Counted from the first letter of the stretch, positions 1 to 9,951 are shown. The stretch: 13,367 bases of DNA from Yinghuangia elevatio (GCF_040649515.1 NZ_JBEZFP010000198.1:1-13367); one strand, 5' to 3'. A program made the numbers and translations. The notes: generated by a model from the letters alone, not told the origin.

Positions 1-6
1 GAGGAG
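1..6 (+). promoter_or_regulatory. Ribosome binding site of hsdR
   Basis: GAGGAG lies 7 bases before the GTG at 14. It fixes the start of hsdR even though the window begins here. Confidence 0.7.
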
Positions 7-13
7 TCGCGCC

Positions 14-3000
14 GTGAGCCCCGTCTACGACGAATTTACGTTTGGCGGAGCCATTGTCTCCGCGTTGCTCGAACGCGGGTGGGACCTCGGCAACACCCAC
101 CACTACCGAACCGACCTCGGGCTCGACACTGCACAGCTCTACGAGTTCATCGGGGCGACCCAAGCCGACGTCTGGTCCGAACTCATCGCCGTCTACGGTC
201 ACGACCAAGAGGAAGCCCAGCGCGGGTTTGCCAAGCGGCTGGACCAAGCCATCGCGACTGAGGGCCTTCTCCACGTCCTCCGTGATGGGGTGAAAGACCG
301 TGGCATCCTCATCAAACTCGCCTACTTCAAGCCGAATCTCGTTCCCAACGACGCCTCGCTCGACAACCACCGGGCGAACCGGCTCACCGTTGTCCGTGAG
401 TTGGAGTATGCGACGAAACAAGCTGACGCCGGCAATCGGCTCGATCTCGCGCTCTTCCTCAACGGGATCCCGATTGCAACCGCCGAGCTCAAGAACCCCC
501 TGACCGGACAAGGTGTCGAGCACGCGAAGGAGCAGTACCGCTCCGATCGGGATCCGACCGAGCTGATCTTCATGCGGCGGGTCATCGCGAACTTCGCCAT
601 AGACCCCGACCTGGTGTTCGTGACGACGCAACTTCGCGGCGCACAGACTCAGTTCCTGCCGTTCAACACGGGTTCCGCAGGGCCGGGTCTTCCGGGTGGC
701 GCCGGGAACCCGACTCCGACCACGCCCGGCACGTACCCGTCCTCCTACCTCTGGGAGCAGGTCTGGCAGCGCGACAACTGGCTCGACCTCATCGAGCGCT
801 TCGTACACACGCATAAAGCGAAGAAGCCGGGCGGGGGAACCGACACGCAGACGATCTTCCCCCGCTACCACCAATGGGACGTGGTCAAGAAGCTGACCGC
901 TCACGCCGCAACGCACGGCGCCGGGCACAACTACCTGATCATGGCCTCCGCCGGTTCCGGCAAGTCCAACACGATCGGGTGGCTCGCGCACCGACTCAGC
1001 GATCTCCACACGCCGACCAACCCCGCCGCGATCGACCCCGAAGCCCTCGCCAAGGGACTCGAACCCGGCAAGCCGGTCTTCGACAAGATCATCATCATTA
1101 CCGACCGCCGCAACCTCGACTCCCAACTCCGCGAAACCGTCGGCAGTTTCGAGCAGACCGTCGGGCTTGTCGTGAAGATCGACGAGAAGCACGGCGCCAA
1201 GTCCGAACAACTCGCGAACGCGCTTTCCCGTGAGACCGGCAAGATCGTCACGGTCACCTTGCACACGTTCCCCGCCCTGGTCGACTACCTTCAGCGGAAC
1301 CCCACCGAGATCCAGGGCAGCAAGTTCGCGATCATCGTCGACGAGGCCCACTCCTCACAGTCCGGCGACGCCGCAAAGGACGTGCGTGCCGTACTCCGGG
1401 ACCTCGGCCTGGACGGCGACGACGACGCACAGGGCGCTACCGAAGCCGAAGAAGGCGCCGTCCCTGCCGACACCGTCAAGACCCGGCTCGAACGCAAGGC
1501 CGAGCAGCGCGGGCGGGCTCCCAACCTCTCCTACTTCGCCTTCACCGCCACCCCGAAGTCCAAGACCCTCGAACTGTTCGGCACGCCCGAGACCATCGAC
1601 GGGAAGCTGACCTACCGTCCGTTCCACACGTACTCGATGCGTCAGGCCATCGAGGAAGGCTTCATCCTCGACCCGCTCCGGAACTACGTCACCTACAACA
1701 CGTACTGGAAGCTGGTCAACGAGAACCCTGACGAGCGCGAGGTCGACCCGAAGAAAGCCAACAGCCTCCTGGCGCGCTTCGCGGTCACGCACGAATCGAC
1801 CGTGGCCCAGCACGCCCAGGTGATCACCGAGCACTTCGTCGCCCACACGCGCGGCCGTCTCGGCGGACGGGCCAAGGCGATGGTGGTCACCGCCTCACGC
1901 CAGAGCGCCGTGCAAATGGCCCGCGCCATCAAGCAGTACATCAGCGATCGGGACTACGACACCAAGTACCTCGACGTCGGCGTGCTCGTCGCGTTCTCCG
2001 GATCGCTCAGCTACGAAGGCAGCGAGACCACCGAGTCCAAGGAGAACGGCGGTATCCCCGAAAGCGCGCTGCCGAAGGCGTTCGCGTACACCCGCGCCGA
2101 CGACAAGGCGACCCGCTCGGGCGGCCGCGGGCAGCAGGAGTACCGGATCCTCGTCGTCGCGGAGAAGTACCAGACCGGGTTCGACCAGCCCTTGCTGACG
2201 ACCATGTACGTGAACAAGACGCTCACCGGCATCTCCGCCGTTCAGACCCTGTCCCGACTCAACCGCACGGCCAAGGACAAGTCGCAAGCCGACCTGGCTG
2301 TCCTCGACTTCGTCAACGACGCCGAGGACATCCAGGATTCGTTCCGCCCCTTCTTCGAGGAGGCGATGACGCTCCCCAGCGACCCGAACCTCCTCTACGC
2401 AGCGCAGAGCCGGGTCATGTCCGCGCCGATCCTGACCGAGAAGGAGATGCAGGAGTTCGCCGTGGCCTACCTCGACGCCGAGGGGAAGGCGGCCGGGAGC
2501 CCGACGAAGTGGCAGCGCCTGCATGCCGAGCTGTACCGGCTGCTTGCCCCAGCCGTGCAGCGGTTCACGGATCTGATCGACAGCGAGGACGAGGACGATC
2601 ACACCACGGCGGAGGACTTCCGGGTTGATCTCAAGGACTACGTCCGCAAGTACGGCTTCCTCGCGCAGATCGTCCCCTACCGCGACTCCGACCTCGAACG
2701 CCTGCACCTGTACGGCCGCCACCTCCTCAACCGGCTCCCCCGCCGCGCCGATGGCGGCGTCGACATAGGGGAAGTCGACCTGAGCCACATGCGGGTGGAG
2801 AAGACCGGCGAGTACGACCTCGGGCTGACGTCCGAAGGCCCCACGATGATGGCGGGCTTCGCCGACGGCACCGCCGGACTCGCCGAGGCCGAGAAGTCCC
2901 CGCTGTCCGAGCTGATCGAGCGGTTCAACGACAAGTACGGGACCGAGTTCACCGAACAGGACCTGATCCAGCCGTTCGAGGAAGCGATGGCCGACCCCAA

Positions 3001-3217
3001 GGTCCGTGCCGCCGCTGTCGCGAACAACGATCCGGACAACTTCGGCGTCGTGTTCGACAAGGTCTTCGAGGACAAGATCGCCGACCACATCGACACGATC
3101 GCCGGCCTCGGAAGGCAGTACTTCGGAGCCGACAAAAGCTTCAAGAACACCCTCAACCGCAGCGCTCGACGGGCCGCATGGCGGATGATCCGACAAGAAG
3201 AGGACGTCGAGGACTGA
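14..3217 (+). CDS. hsdR: Type I restriction endonuclease subunit R (HsdR)
   Basis: This 1067-residue protein is the motor and nuclease subunit of a type I restriction-modification complex. It translocates DNA with ATP and cuts unmethylated DNA when assembled with HsdM and HsdS. The N-terminal nuclease carries a PD-(D/E)xK pattern, D144 followed by E158-L-K160. The SF2 motor follows: Walker A ASAGSGKS at 311-318, DEAH at 443-446, TATPK at 511-515, and late helicase motifs at about 717-726 (EKYQTGFDQP) and 744-752 (QTLSRLNRT). The C-terminal part (about 800-1067) is mostly helical and charged, as expected for the region that docks on HsdM. Length is normal for the family and all key motifs are intact, so it should be active. 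The GTG start is supported by GAGGAG at 1-6 with a 7-base spacer. hsdM and hsdS are not in the window and probably lie upstream. Confidence 0.95.
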   Translation: MSPVYDEFTFGGAIVSALLERGWDLGNTHHYRTDLGLDTAQLYEFIGATQADVWSELIAVYGHDQEEAQRGFAKRLDQAIATEGLLHVLRDGVKDRGILIKLAYFKPNLVPNDASLDNHRANRLTVVRELEYATKQADAGNRLDLALFLNGIPIATAELKNPLTGQGVEHAKEQYRSDRDPTELIFMRRVIANFAIDPDLVFVTTQLRGAQTQFLPFNTGSAGPGLPGGAGNPTPTTPGTYPSSYLWEQVWQRDNWLDLIERFVHTHKAKKPGGGTDTQTIFPRYHQWDVVKKLTAHAATHGAGHNYLIMASAGSGKSNTIGWLAHRLSDLHTPTNPAAIDPEALAKGLEPGKPVFDKIIIITDRRNLDSQLRETVGSFEQTVGLVVKIDEKHGAKSEQLANALSRETGKIVTVTLHTFPALVDYLQRNPTEIQGSKFAIIVDEAHSSQSGDAAKDVRAVLRDLGLDGDDDAQGATEAEEGAVPADTVKTRLERKAEQRGRAPNLSYFAFTATPKSKTLELFGTPETIDGKLTYRPFHTYSMRQAIEEGFILDPLRNYVTYNTYWKLVNENPDEREVDPKKANSLLARFAVTHESTVAQHAQVITEHFVAHTRGRLGGRAKAMVVTASRQSAVQMARAIKQYISDRDYDTKYLDVGVLVAFSGSLSYEGSETTESKENGGIPESALPKAFAYTRADDKATRSGGRGQQEYRILVVAEKYQTGFDQPLLTTMYVNKTLTGISAVQTLSRLNRTAKDKSQADLAVLDFVNDAEDIQDSFRPFFEEAMTLPSDPNLLYAAQSRVMSAPILTEKEMQEFAVAYLDAEGKAAGSPTKWQRLHAELYRLLAPAVQRFTDLIDSEDEDDHTTAEDFRVDLKDYVRKYGFLAQIVPYRDSDLERLHLYGRHLLNRLPRRADGGVDIGEVDLSHMRVEKTGEYDLGLTSEGPTMMAGFADGTAGLAEAEKSPLSELIERFNDKYGTEFTEQDLIQPFEEAMADPKVRAAAVANNDPDNFGVVFDKVFEDKIADHIDTIAGLGRQYFGADKSFKNTLNRSARRAAWRMIRQEEDVED

Positions 3218-3340
3218 CGGACACCGCGCGCGGCCCGGCGGCAACACCAGGCCTTGGCAAGCACATCGGGCCGGCCGCACGCCAACCGTCTGGACGAACG
3301 ATCGTCACACGCGTCACACTGGGAACACGGCAGAGGACAC

Positions 3341-3371
3341 TCGGTCATCCGCTCCTCGCGTGAGCGGCCGA
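3341..3371 (+). other. Bulged hairpin before the kinase gene
   Basis: The 194-base gap between hsdR and the kinase gene contains an inverted repeat: CCGCTC (3349-3354), a 7-base loop, GAGCGG (3362-3367). TCGG (3341-3344) and CCGA (3368-3371) extend the stem across a 4-base bulge. It could end hsdR transcription or act in the leader of the kinase mRNA. No T-run follows, so a classical terminator is not proven. I see no convincing promoter elsewhere in this gap. Confidence 0.35.
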
Positions 3372-3411
3372 GCCCTCAAGAGGTGTAGCAGTCGAAACGG
3401 GGAGCAGCCGC

Positions 3412-5016
<1,605 letters not shown>

Positions 5017-5020
5017 CCGC

Positions 5021-7162
5021 ATGCCCCAACTCGCTTTCGAGATCGGTTTCCTGAACCAGATCGGCAAGCTGCCGAAGCCCGTCCTGAGGGAAGTCTTCGA
5101 CGCTTGGGAGAAGTTCGGCAGGCTGACGACCGAACAGCTGTTCCGGGACCCCGGGTTGAACCTGGAGGCGCTGAAGCGAGCCCTGGACCCGCGGATCCGC
5201 ACGATCCGCCTCGGACAGATGTGGCGCGGTGTGGTGCTCGCGCCCAAGACCGGCGACACGTTCATGCTCCTGCGGGTCATGCCGCACGACAAGGCGATCG
5301 CCTGGGCGATCAAGCAGAAGGCGAGCATCAACGCGGTCACCCGGGCAGTGGAGATCCGCGACGCCGCCACGTTGGAGGAGCTGGCGCCCGCGTACGAGCA
5401 GATCGCTCCGGCACCCGAGCAGCGGCTGTTCGCCAAGGTCTCCGACACGGAATTGGAGGCCCTCGGCATCGACGCCGAGACGCGGCGTGCCGTGCGGATC
5501 CTCACGAACCAGGAGCAGCTCGAGGTCTTCGCGCCGTTCTTCCCGCAGGATCAGCGGGAAGTCCTGGAGTATTTGGCGGCCGGGTTCTCGGTCGAGGAGG
5601 TCTGGCAGTACGTCGTCACGCAGAACCGCCAGTCCACGTCCGAGCCCGCACACGACCAGGACTTCGAAACCGCTATCCGCAACACGCACACGCGCATCGC
5701 CCTGGTCTCGGCGCCCGACGAGCTGCGCGAGATTTTGGGCAAGCCCTTCGACGCGTGGCGGATCTTCCTGCATCCCTCCCAGCACAAGATCGCCTACCGC
5801 CCGAGCTACTCCGGGCCGGCGCAGGTCCGCGGGGGCCCCGGCACGGGCAAGACGGTGGTGGCGCTGCACCGGGTGAAGCACCTGCTGGAGTACCTGCGCG
5901 AGGGTGAGCGGATCCTGCTGACGACGTACACGAAGGCGCTTGTCCATGCGTTGAAGACCGGGCTCGCGGCGTTGGTCCCCGAGGAGGAGTCGCGTGGACT
6001 CGTTGACATCAGCACGGTTGACGCGTTCGCGGGGCGAGTCGTGGCTGCCGCAGGCGGTGCGGCGCGACGGCCGATCAGCGGCAAGGACGAAGGCCTTCTG
6101 TGGGTCGAGGCCGCGAAGGCCACAGGGTTCCCCGGGACAGGACAGTTCCTCGCACAGGAGTACAAGCACGTGATCCTGGCGCAGAACCTCACCAGCCTCG
6201 AGGAGTACGCCGCGGCCGAGCGCCACGGGCGCGGGACCAAGATCGCCCAGTCGCTCAAGCCTCAGGTCTGGGCGGCCGTCCGGGAGTTCCACCGCCGCCT
6301 GGACGACGGAGGGCGGCGCACGTACCTGCAGACCTGTGACGAAGCCGCGCGCCTCCTGGCCGAGCGCGGGCCGGCGTACCGGCACATCGTGGTCGACGAG
6401 GCGCAGGATCTGCATCCGGCGCAGTGGCGACTGCTGCGCGCGGCGGTACCGGCGCGTCCCGACGACCTGTTCATCGCCGGAGATCCGCACCAGCGGATCT
6501 ACGACTCACGGGTCTCGCTGAAGGCGCTGGGCATTTCGGTGGCGGGTCGTTCCACGAAGATGAGGAAGAACTACCGCAGCACGCACGAAATCCTCCGCTG
6601 GTCGACGTCCCTGCTCGTGGGCCGCCCCATCGCGCAGTTGGAGGACGAGAACCGGAGCGAGACCCTGCTCGGCTATCGGTCGGCCCTGCACGGGGACGGC
6701 CCCGAGCTGCACGCGGCCGCATCCGACGACACCGAGATGGCCGCGCTGGTCGCGCGGGTGCGGAGGTGGCTCGATTCCGGTGTGCTGCCGGGCGAGATCG
6801 GCGTCAGCAGCCGCTTCAACGCGACGTGCGACGCCGCCGTCGCCCATCTGAAGGCGGCGGGAATCCCCGCGGTGCGCCTGAACGCGGACGGCTCGGGCGA
6901 GGCGGACGCCGTCCAGGTGGGCACCATGCACTCGTTCAAGGGGCTGGAGTTCCGTTGCGTCGCGGTCGTCGGCGCACACGAGAGTGCCCTGCCGTTCCAA
7001 CGCGCGATCACACCGGTGGAGGTCGACCGCCTTCAGCACGAGGCCGACCTCATGGCGGAACGATGCCTGCTGTTCGTGGCCTGCACACGGGCACGGGACG
7101 GCCTGTACGTGTCCTGGGCCGGCAAGCCCAGCACGTTCCTGGCCGAGGCCGGCCTCTTGTGA
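5021..7162 (+). CDS. UvrD/Rep-like SF1 helicase with RelE-like N-terminus
   Basis: This 713-residue protein is an ATP-dependent SF1A DNA helicase or translocase. The motifs run in order: Walker A GGPGTGKT at 271-278, VVDEAQD at 457-463, GDPHQRIY at 487-494, YRST at 518-521, MHSFKGLEF at 636-644 and FVACTRAR at 685-692. The motor appears complete. Residues 1-100 are not helicase. They have the look of a RelE/ParE toxin fold: an amphipathic helical start, then RIRTIRLGQMWRGVVL (59-74) and FMLLRVMPHDKAIAWA (81-96). A helical linker of repeated Leu-rich segments (about 118-200) joins the two parts. No C-terminal nuclease is visible. The length fits a family of actinobacterial helicases annotated only as UvrD-like. 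The gene pairs tightly with the upstream kinase. It differs from Gabija GajB because no OLD-type nuclease gene lies alongside. The RelE-like assignment is my inference from pattern; the helicase call is firm. Confidence 0.9.
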   Translation: MPQLAFEIGFLNQIGKLPKPVLREVFDAWEKFGRLTTEQLFRDPGLNLEALKRALDPRIRTIRLGQMWRGVVLAPKTGDTFMLLRVMPHDKAIAWAIKQKASINAVTRAVEIRDAATLEELAPAYEQIAPAPEQRLFAKVSDTELEALGIDAETRRAVRILTNQEQLEVFAPFFPQDQREVLEYLAAGFSVEEVWQYVVTQNRQSTSEPAHDQDFETAIRNTHTRIALVSAPDELREILGKPFDAWRIFLHPSQHKIAYRPSYSGPAQVRGGPGTGKTVVALHRVKHLLEYLREGERILLTTYTKALVHALKTGLAALVPEEESRGLVDISTVDAFAGRVVAAAGGAARRPISGKDEGLLWVEAAKATGFPGTGQFLAQEYKHVILAQNLTSLEEYAAAERHGRGTKIAQSLKPQVWAAVREFHRRLDDGGRRTYLQTCDEAARLLAERGPAYRHIVVDEAQDLHPAQWRLLRAAVPARPDDLFIAGDPHQRIYDSRVSLKALGISVAGRSTKMRKNYRSTHEILRWSTSLLVGRPIAQLEDENRSETLLGYRSALHGDGPELHAAASDDTEMAALVARVRRWLDSGVLPGEIGVSSRFNATCDAAVAHLKAAGIPAVRLNADGSGEADAVQVGTMHSFKGLEFRCVAVVGAHESALPFQRAITPVEVDRLQHEADLMAERCLLFVACTRARDGLYVSWAGKPSTFLAEAGLL

Positions 7163-7206
7163 GCGGGCCCTCGCCGAGGACCTGCTCGCCGTGCCGAGGC
7201 TCGGGT

Positions 7207-7244
7207 TCGGCGGCCAGAAGCGACGTTGCTCTCTGAGCCGCCGA
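7207..7244. terminator. Candidate bidirectional terminator
   Basis: The 110-base gap between the convergent helicase and SDR genes holds a perfect 8-bp inverted repeat, TCGGCGGC (7207-7214) and GCCGCCGA (7237-7244). The 22-base loop contains a further near-palindrome, AGCGACGTTGCT. A symmetric stem between two converging stops fits a shared terminator. There is no T-run on either strand, which is common in high-GC actinomycetes. Confidence 0.45.
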
Positions 7245-7272
7245 CCGACCGAAGCCCCCGGAGCCGCGACCG

Positions 7273-8043
7273 CTATGCCCAGGTGGGGCCGGCGGTCATG
7301 CCGCCGTCTATGAGGAATTCGGCGCCGGTGGAGTAGGAGGAGTCGTCGGAGGTGAGGAAGAGGGCCAGTTTGGTTACTTCTTCGGGTTGGCCGACGCGGC
7401 CGAGGGGGAGGGCGGCGTAGATGTCGGCGGAGGAGGTGTCGTCGGCGACCAGGCCTTCGACGTTTTCGGGGCGGACCATGGGGGTGTCGATGCCGCCGGG
7501 GTGGATGGAGTTGACGCGGATGCCGGCGCGGCCGAGTTCGAGGGCGGCGACCTTGGTCATGCCGCGTACGGCGAACTTGGTGGCGGTGTAGCCGATCATG
7601 TTCGCGACGCCTTGGAGACCGCTGGTGGACGAGGTGTTGACGATGGTGCCGCCGCCGGCCGCGGTGAGGGCGGGGATGACGGCCTTCATGCCGAGGAACA
7701 CGCCGACCTGGTTGACGCCGACGATGTGCATGTAGGCGTCGAGGGTGGTGTCGACTATGGGGCCGAACTGGAGGATGCCGGCGTTGTTGACGAGGCCGTC
7801 GAGTTTGCCGAAGGCGGTGGTGGCCTCGGCGACGGCGGCGGTCCAGTCTGATTCGCTCGTGACGTCGAGGTGGACGTAGCGGGCGGCGTCGCCGAGGGAC
7901 TTGGCGACGGCGGTGCCCTGGTCGTCGAGGATGTCGCCGAGGACGACGGAGGCGCCTTCGGCGGCGAAGAGACGGGCCTCGGCCTCGCCCTGGCCGCGGG
8001 CGGCTCCGGAGACGAGGATGACGCGGCCGTCGAGCTTTCCCAT
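7273..8043 (-). CDS. SDR family NAD(P)-dependent oxidoreductase
   Basis: This is a 256-residue classical short-chain dehydrogenase. It interconverts an alcohol and a ketone using a nicotinamide cofactor. Visible motifs are GAARGQG at 13-19 (cofactor loop), D37 at the end of the second strand (favours NAD over NADP), NNAG at 86-89, and the catalytic set N111, S139, Y152 and K156. The C-terminus FLIDGGMTAG is typical of the family, close in style to 3-alpha/20-beta-hydroxysteroid dehydrogenase-like proteins. The ATG at 8043 is supported by GGAAGGAC at 8053-8060 with a 9-base spacer. It follows the NTF2-like gene by 58 bases on the same strand, so the two are likely one transcript. The substrate is unknown; a hydroxylated cyclic or aromatic compound is plausible from the neighbouring monooxygenases. 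Confidence 0.93.
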   Translation of the reverse strand: MGKLDGRVILVSGAARGQGEAEARLFAAEGASVVLGDILDDQGTAVAKSLGDAARYVHLDVTSESDWTAAVAEATTAFGKLDGLVNNAGILQFGPIVDTTLDAYMHIVGVNQVGVFLGMKAVIPALTAAGGGTIVNTSSTSGLQGVANMIGYTATKFAVRGMTKVAALELGRAGIRVNSIHPGGIDTPMVRPENVEGLVADDTSSADIYAALPLGRVGQPEEVTKLALFLTSDDSSYSTGAEFLIDGGMTAGPTWA

Positions 8044-8101
8044 GGGGAATACGTCCTTCCGGTTGCTGGGCGGGGCGCAGTTGCGCCGGGGCGACGCGGG
8101 G

Positions 8102-8563
8102 TCAGCCGAGGGGGATCTTGAGGTGGTGGGTCAGATCGCCGTTGTGGGTGGTGACCATGTGGCGGGTGGCGAAGCGCCAGGCGCCGTCGGCGTCGCGGGT
8201 GAAGGTGTCGCGGTAGCGGCCGGTGATGATCGGCTGGAGGGGGAGGTCGGGCGTCGCCTGGAGGACGGTGAAGTAGGAGCGGGCGGAGGCGGTGCCGGCG
8301 TCCTCGTCGATGTCCAGGATGAGGTTCGTGGTGACGTGGTTGGTGTGCGGCGTGCCGTCGTCCTCGTAGCGGCGGGTCCACGTGTCGTACATCGCGAAGA
8401 CGCCGTCGCGGCCGGTGACCCTGGTGTCGGTGCCCTCAGTGGTGATGACGGCGTCGGCGAGCAGGTCGGCGACGCGGTCGAAGTCGCCGGCGTCGATGGC
8501 CTCGGCGTACAAAGCGATGAGGTTCGGGACGGCGATGTGACCGGGCTGCTTCTCGGGTGACAC
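8102..8563 (-). CDS. NTF2/SnoaL-like family protein
   Basis: This 153-residue protein is of the SnoaL-like (NTF2-like alpha+beta barrel) type. Members act as small isomerases, dehydratases, cyclases or non-catalytic binding proteins. The pattern is an N-terminal helical part (AVPNLIALYAEAIDAGDFDRV at 11-31, followed by a DLLADDAVI-like segment), GRDGVFAMY at 51-59, then alternating strands with HTNHVTTNLILDID (73-86), a YFTVLQ strand, GRYRDTFTRD (115-124) and WRFATRHM (129-136). Histidines 73, 76 and 135 are candidates for the pocket. I chose the GTG at 8563 because GAGGAG lies at 8569-8574. An open frame runs to 8902, but the added residues are low-complexity Arg/Pro/Gly-rich and have no sign of selection. 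The gene heads the minus-strand unit with the SDR downstream. Specific catalysis cannot be assigned. Confidence 0.85.
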   Translation of the reverse strand: MSPEKQPGHIAVPNLIALYAEAIDAGDFDRVADLLADAVITTEGTDTRVTGRDGVFAMYDTWTRRYEDDGTPHTNHVTTNLILDIDEDAGTASARSYFTVLQATPDLPLQPIITGRYRDTFTRDADGAWRFATRHMVTTHNGDLTHHLKIPLG

Positions 8564-8759
8564 GTGTGCTCCTCGTCCGTCGGTCGGCCGTGATCGGCGG
8601 CCGCCTGCACGGTACGGGCAGCCTCGCGCGGAATCCAGACACACACGCGGGCGCACAGAGGCCGCACTTTGTCGCCGACTCGCGGGACGCGGACGGCGTG
8701 GCCGTACGCGCCCCGCGAGTGGGGCGACTTTTCGCAGGGCGCTTGGGGACGTACGCCGC

Positions 8760-8847
8760 CCCGGGTGCCCACGCCGAGTCCCGGGTTGCCCCCGCGGCGC
8801 GCCCCGACGGCGCGTCCCCGGTGCCCCGCGGCACGTCCCGGGTGCCC
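8760..8847. repeat. Four imperfect direct repeats in the divergent region
   Basis: Copies of a CCCGGGTGCCC-like element lie at 8760-8770, 8780-8791, 8816-8827 and 8837-8847. The outer pairs are spaced 20 and 21 bases start to start, close to two helical turns. The last three copies follow a GTC or GAGTC-like lead. They could be a multi-site operator, but the high GC content raises the chance of coincidence. Confidence 0.4.
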
Positions 8848-8881
8848 GGAGCGAGGCAAATCGCTCCCGATGGCTCTTTAG

Positions 8882-8895
8882 TGACGCGCCGTCAG
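8882..8895. promoter_or_regulatory. Candidate operator dyad, copy 1
   Basis: TGACG-CGC-CGTCA is a perfect 5-bp inverted repeat followed by G. It matches the dyad at 12478-12491 at 11 of 14 positions, giving the consensus TGACGYRCYGTCAG. The form suits a TetR-family dimer. It sits about 100 bases before the plus-strand SDR start, next to the AT-richer patch. Confidence 0.5.
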
Positions 8896-8991
8896 ATGGC
8901 ATGGTGAGCGGGTGCGCCGCCGCCTCGGGGCGGTCGGCGCCGCCACGCCGTGCCGGGGTGGCGAGGTCGCCAGAGAGTGTGAGGTTCTGCC

Positions 8992-9783
8992 GTGGTTCTT
9001 GATCCTTCCGTCGCGTTGCTGGCCGGAAAGACGGCCGTTGTCACCGGGGCCGCGCGCGGCATCGGCGCGGCCACGGCTGTGGCTTTTGCGCGCTTTGGTG
9101 CGGATGTTGCGATCTGCGACAAGGAAGACCAGAGCGAGACCGCCAAGGCGATCGAGGAGGCGGGGCGGAAGGCGGTCGTCGGCACGCTGGACGTGCGGCA
9201 CACGGATGCCGTCACCGACTTCCTGGCCCGGGCCCACGCCGAACTCGGCCCGCTGGACATCCTGGTCAACAACGCGGGCGGCGGGTTCTGGTCGCCGTTC
9301 CTGGACATCCGCGCCAAGGGCCAGCAGGCGCTGGTCGACGAGAACTTCACCACCGTCACAAACGTCGTACGCGCCGGCGTACCGCTCATGAACGACGGCG
9401 GCTCGATCGTCAACGTCACGAGCGTCGAGGCGCACCGGGCGGCGCCCGGATTCGCCGTGTACGCGGCCATGAAGGCCGCCGTCGAGCAGCTGACCAAGTC
9501 GCTGGCTCTGGAGCTGTCGCCGCGCCGCATCCGGGTCAACTGCGTGGCGCCCGACGCGATCCCGACGCCCGGCGACGAAGGGCTCGCGGAGGCCGTCGGC
9601 GGCGTCGACTACGGCGAGAAGGTGCCGCTCGGCCTGGGCACCCCCGACGACTGCGCGGCGCCGATCGTGTTCCTCGCGAGCGCGATGTCCGGGTTCATGA
9701 CGGGGACGACGCTGCACGTCGACGGCGGCACCGACGCCGCCTCCGGCTGGACGCGCCGCCCCGACGGCACCTGGACGCCCTAG
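8992..9783 (+). CDS. SDR family oxidoreductase (second copy)
   Basis: This is a 263-residue classical short-chain dehydrogenase, unrelated at close range to the minus-strand SDR. Cofactor loop TGAARGIG at 18-25, D43 ending the second strand (suggests NAD), NNAG at 93-96, and a catalytic set of N118, S144, Y157 and K161 (YAAMK). The segment after the catalytic lysine reads RIRVNCVAPDAIPTPGD, a form seen in actinobacterial SDRs of catabolic clusters. The C-terminal tail after HVDGGTDAA adds a short WTRRPDGTW extension. GTG start with GTGAGG at about 8979-8984, a 7-base spacer. It heads the plus-strand run and probably oxidises or reduces an intermediate made by the downstream flavin monooxygenases. 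Substrate unknown. A gap of 245 bases separates it from the next gene, so it may be transcribed apart. Confidence 0.93.
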   Translation: MVLDPSVALLAGKTAVVTGAARGIGAATAVAFARFGADVAICDKEDQSETAKAIEEAGRKAVVGTLDVRHTDAVTDFLARAHAELGPLDILVNNAGGGFWSPFLDIRAKGQQALVDENFTTVTNVVRAGVPLMNDGGSIVNVTSVEAHRAAPGFAVYAAMKAAVEQLTKSLALELSPRRIRVNCVAPDAIPTPGDEGLAEAVGGVDYGEKVPLGLGTPDDCAAPIVFLASAMSGFMTGTTLHVDGGTDAASGWTRRPDGTWTP

Positions 9784-9916
9784 CTGTATTGACCCGCAGC
9801 CCTGACCCTGGCCCGGCCCTGGCCGTAGCCGTAGCCCCAGCCCTGGCCGCCCCTCCCCGCTCCCGGCCCCGCCCAAGACCCGGCTCGGGAGCCCGCCCTC
9901 CGTCGAACGACGTGCC

Positions 9917-9951
9917 GGGGCGCGTGTGCGTCTCCGACACGCACGCGCCCC
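9917..9951 (+). other. Long stem-loop upstream of first monooxygenase
   Basis: The arms GGGGCGCGTGTGCGT (9917-9931) and ACACGCACGCGCCCC (9937-9951) form a 15-position stem with 13 Watson-Crick pairs, one G-U and one C-A mismatch around the 5-base loop CTCCG. It could be the terminator of the upstream SDR gene, an mRNA-stabilising element or a regulatory leader. No T-run follows. Confidence 0.6.

Larger units (their letters stand above)
8564..8991. promoter_or_regulatory. Divergent control region between the two transcription units
   Basis: This 428-base region separates the minus-strand NTF2-like gene and the plus-strand SDR. It has no convincing gene of its own. It contains four imperfect CCCGGGTGCCC repeats (8760-8847), a small hairpin GTGCC-CCGC-GGCAC (8821-8834), the only AT-richer patch of the region (about 8857-8882) and, beside it, the dyad TGACGCGCCGTCAG (8882-8895). 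Promoters for both directions are expected here, but I could not place convincing -35/-10 pairs. Confidence 0.55.

Noticed and set aside
1895..3280. A 461-codon minus-strand open frame inside hsdR
   Set aside because: Shadow of hsdR; no motif, and it overlaps a strongly supported coding sequence.
8074..8087. Palindrome GGCGCA-GT-TGCGCC between the minus-strand genes
   Set aside because: Two-base loop and 14-base length give no clear role; may be chance in GC-rich spacer.
8709..8726. Hairpin CGCCCC-GCGAGT-GGGGCG
   Set aside because: Short stem in very GC-rich DNA with no gene end nearby; expected by chance.
8564..8902. Upstream extension of the NTF2-like gene to 8902
   Set aside because: The added residues are Arg/Pro/Gly-rich and unlike the family; GAGGAG at 8569-8574 supports the GTG at 8563.
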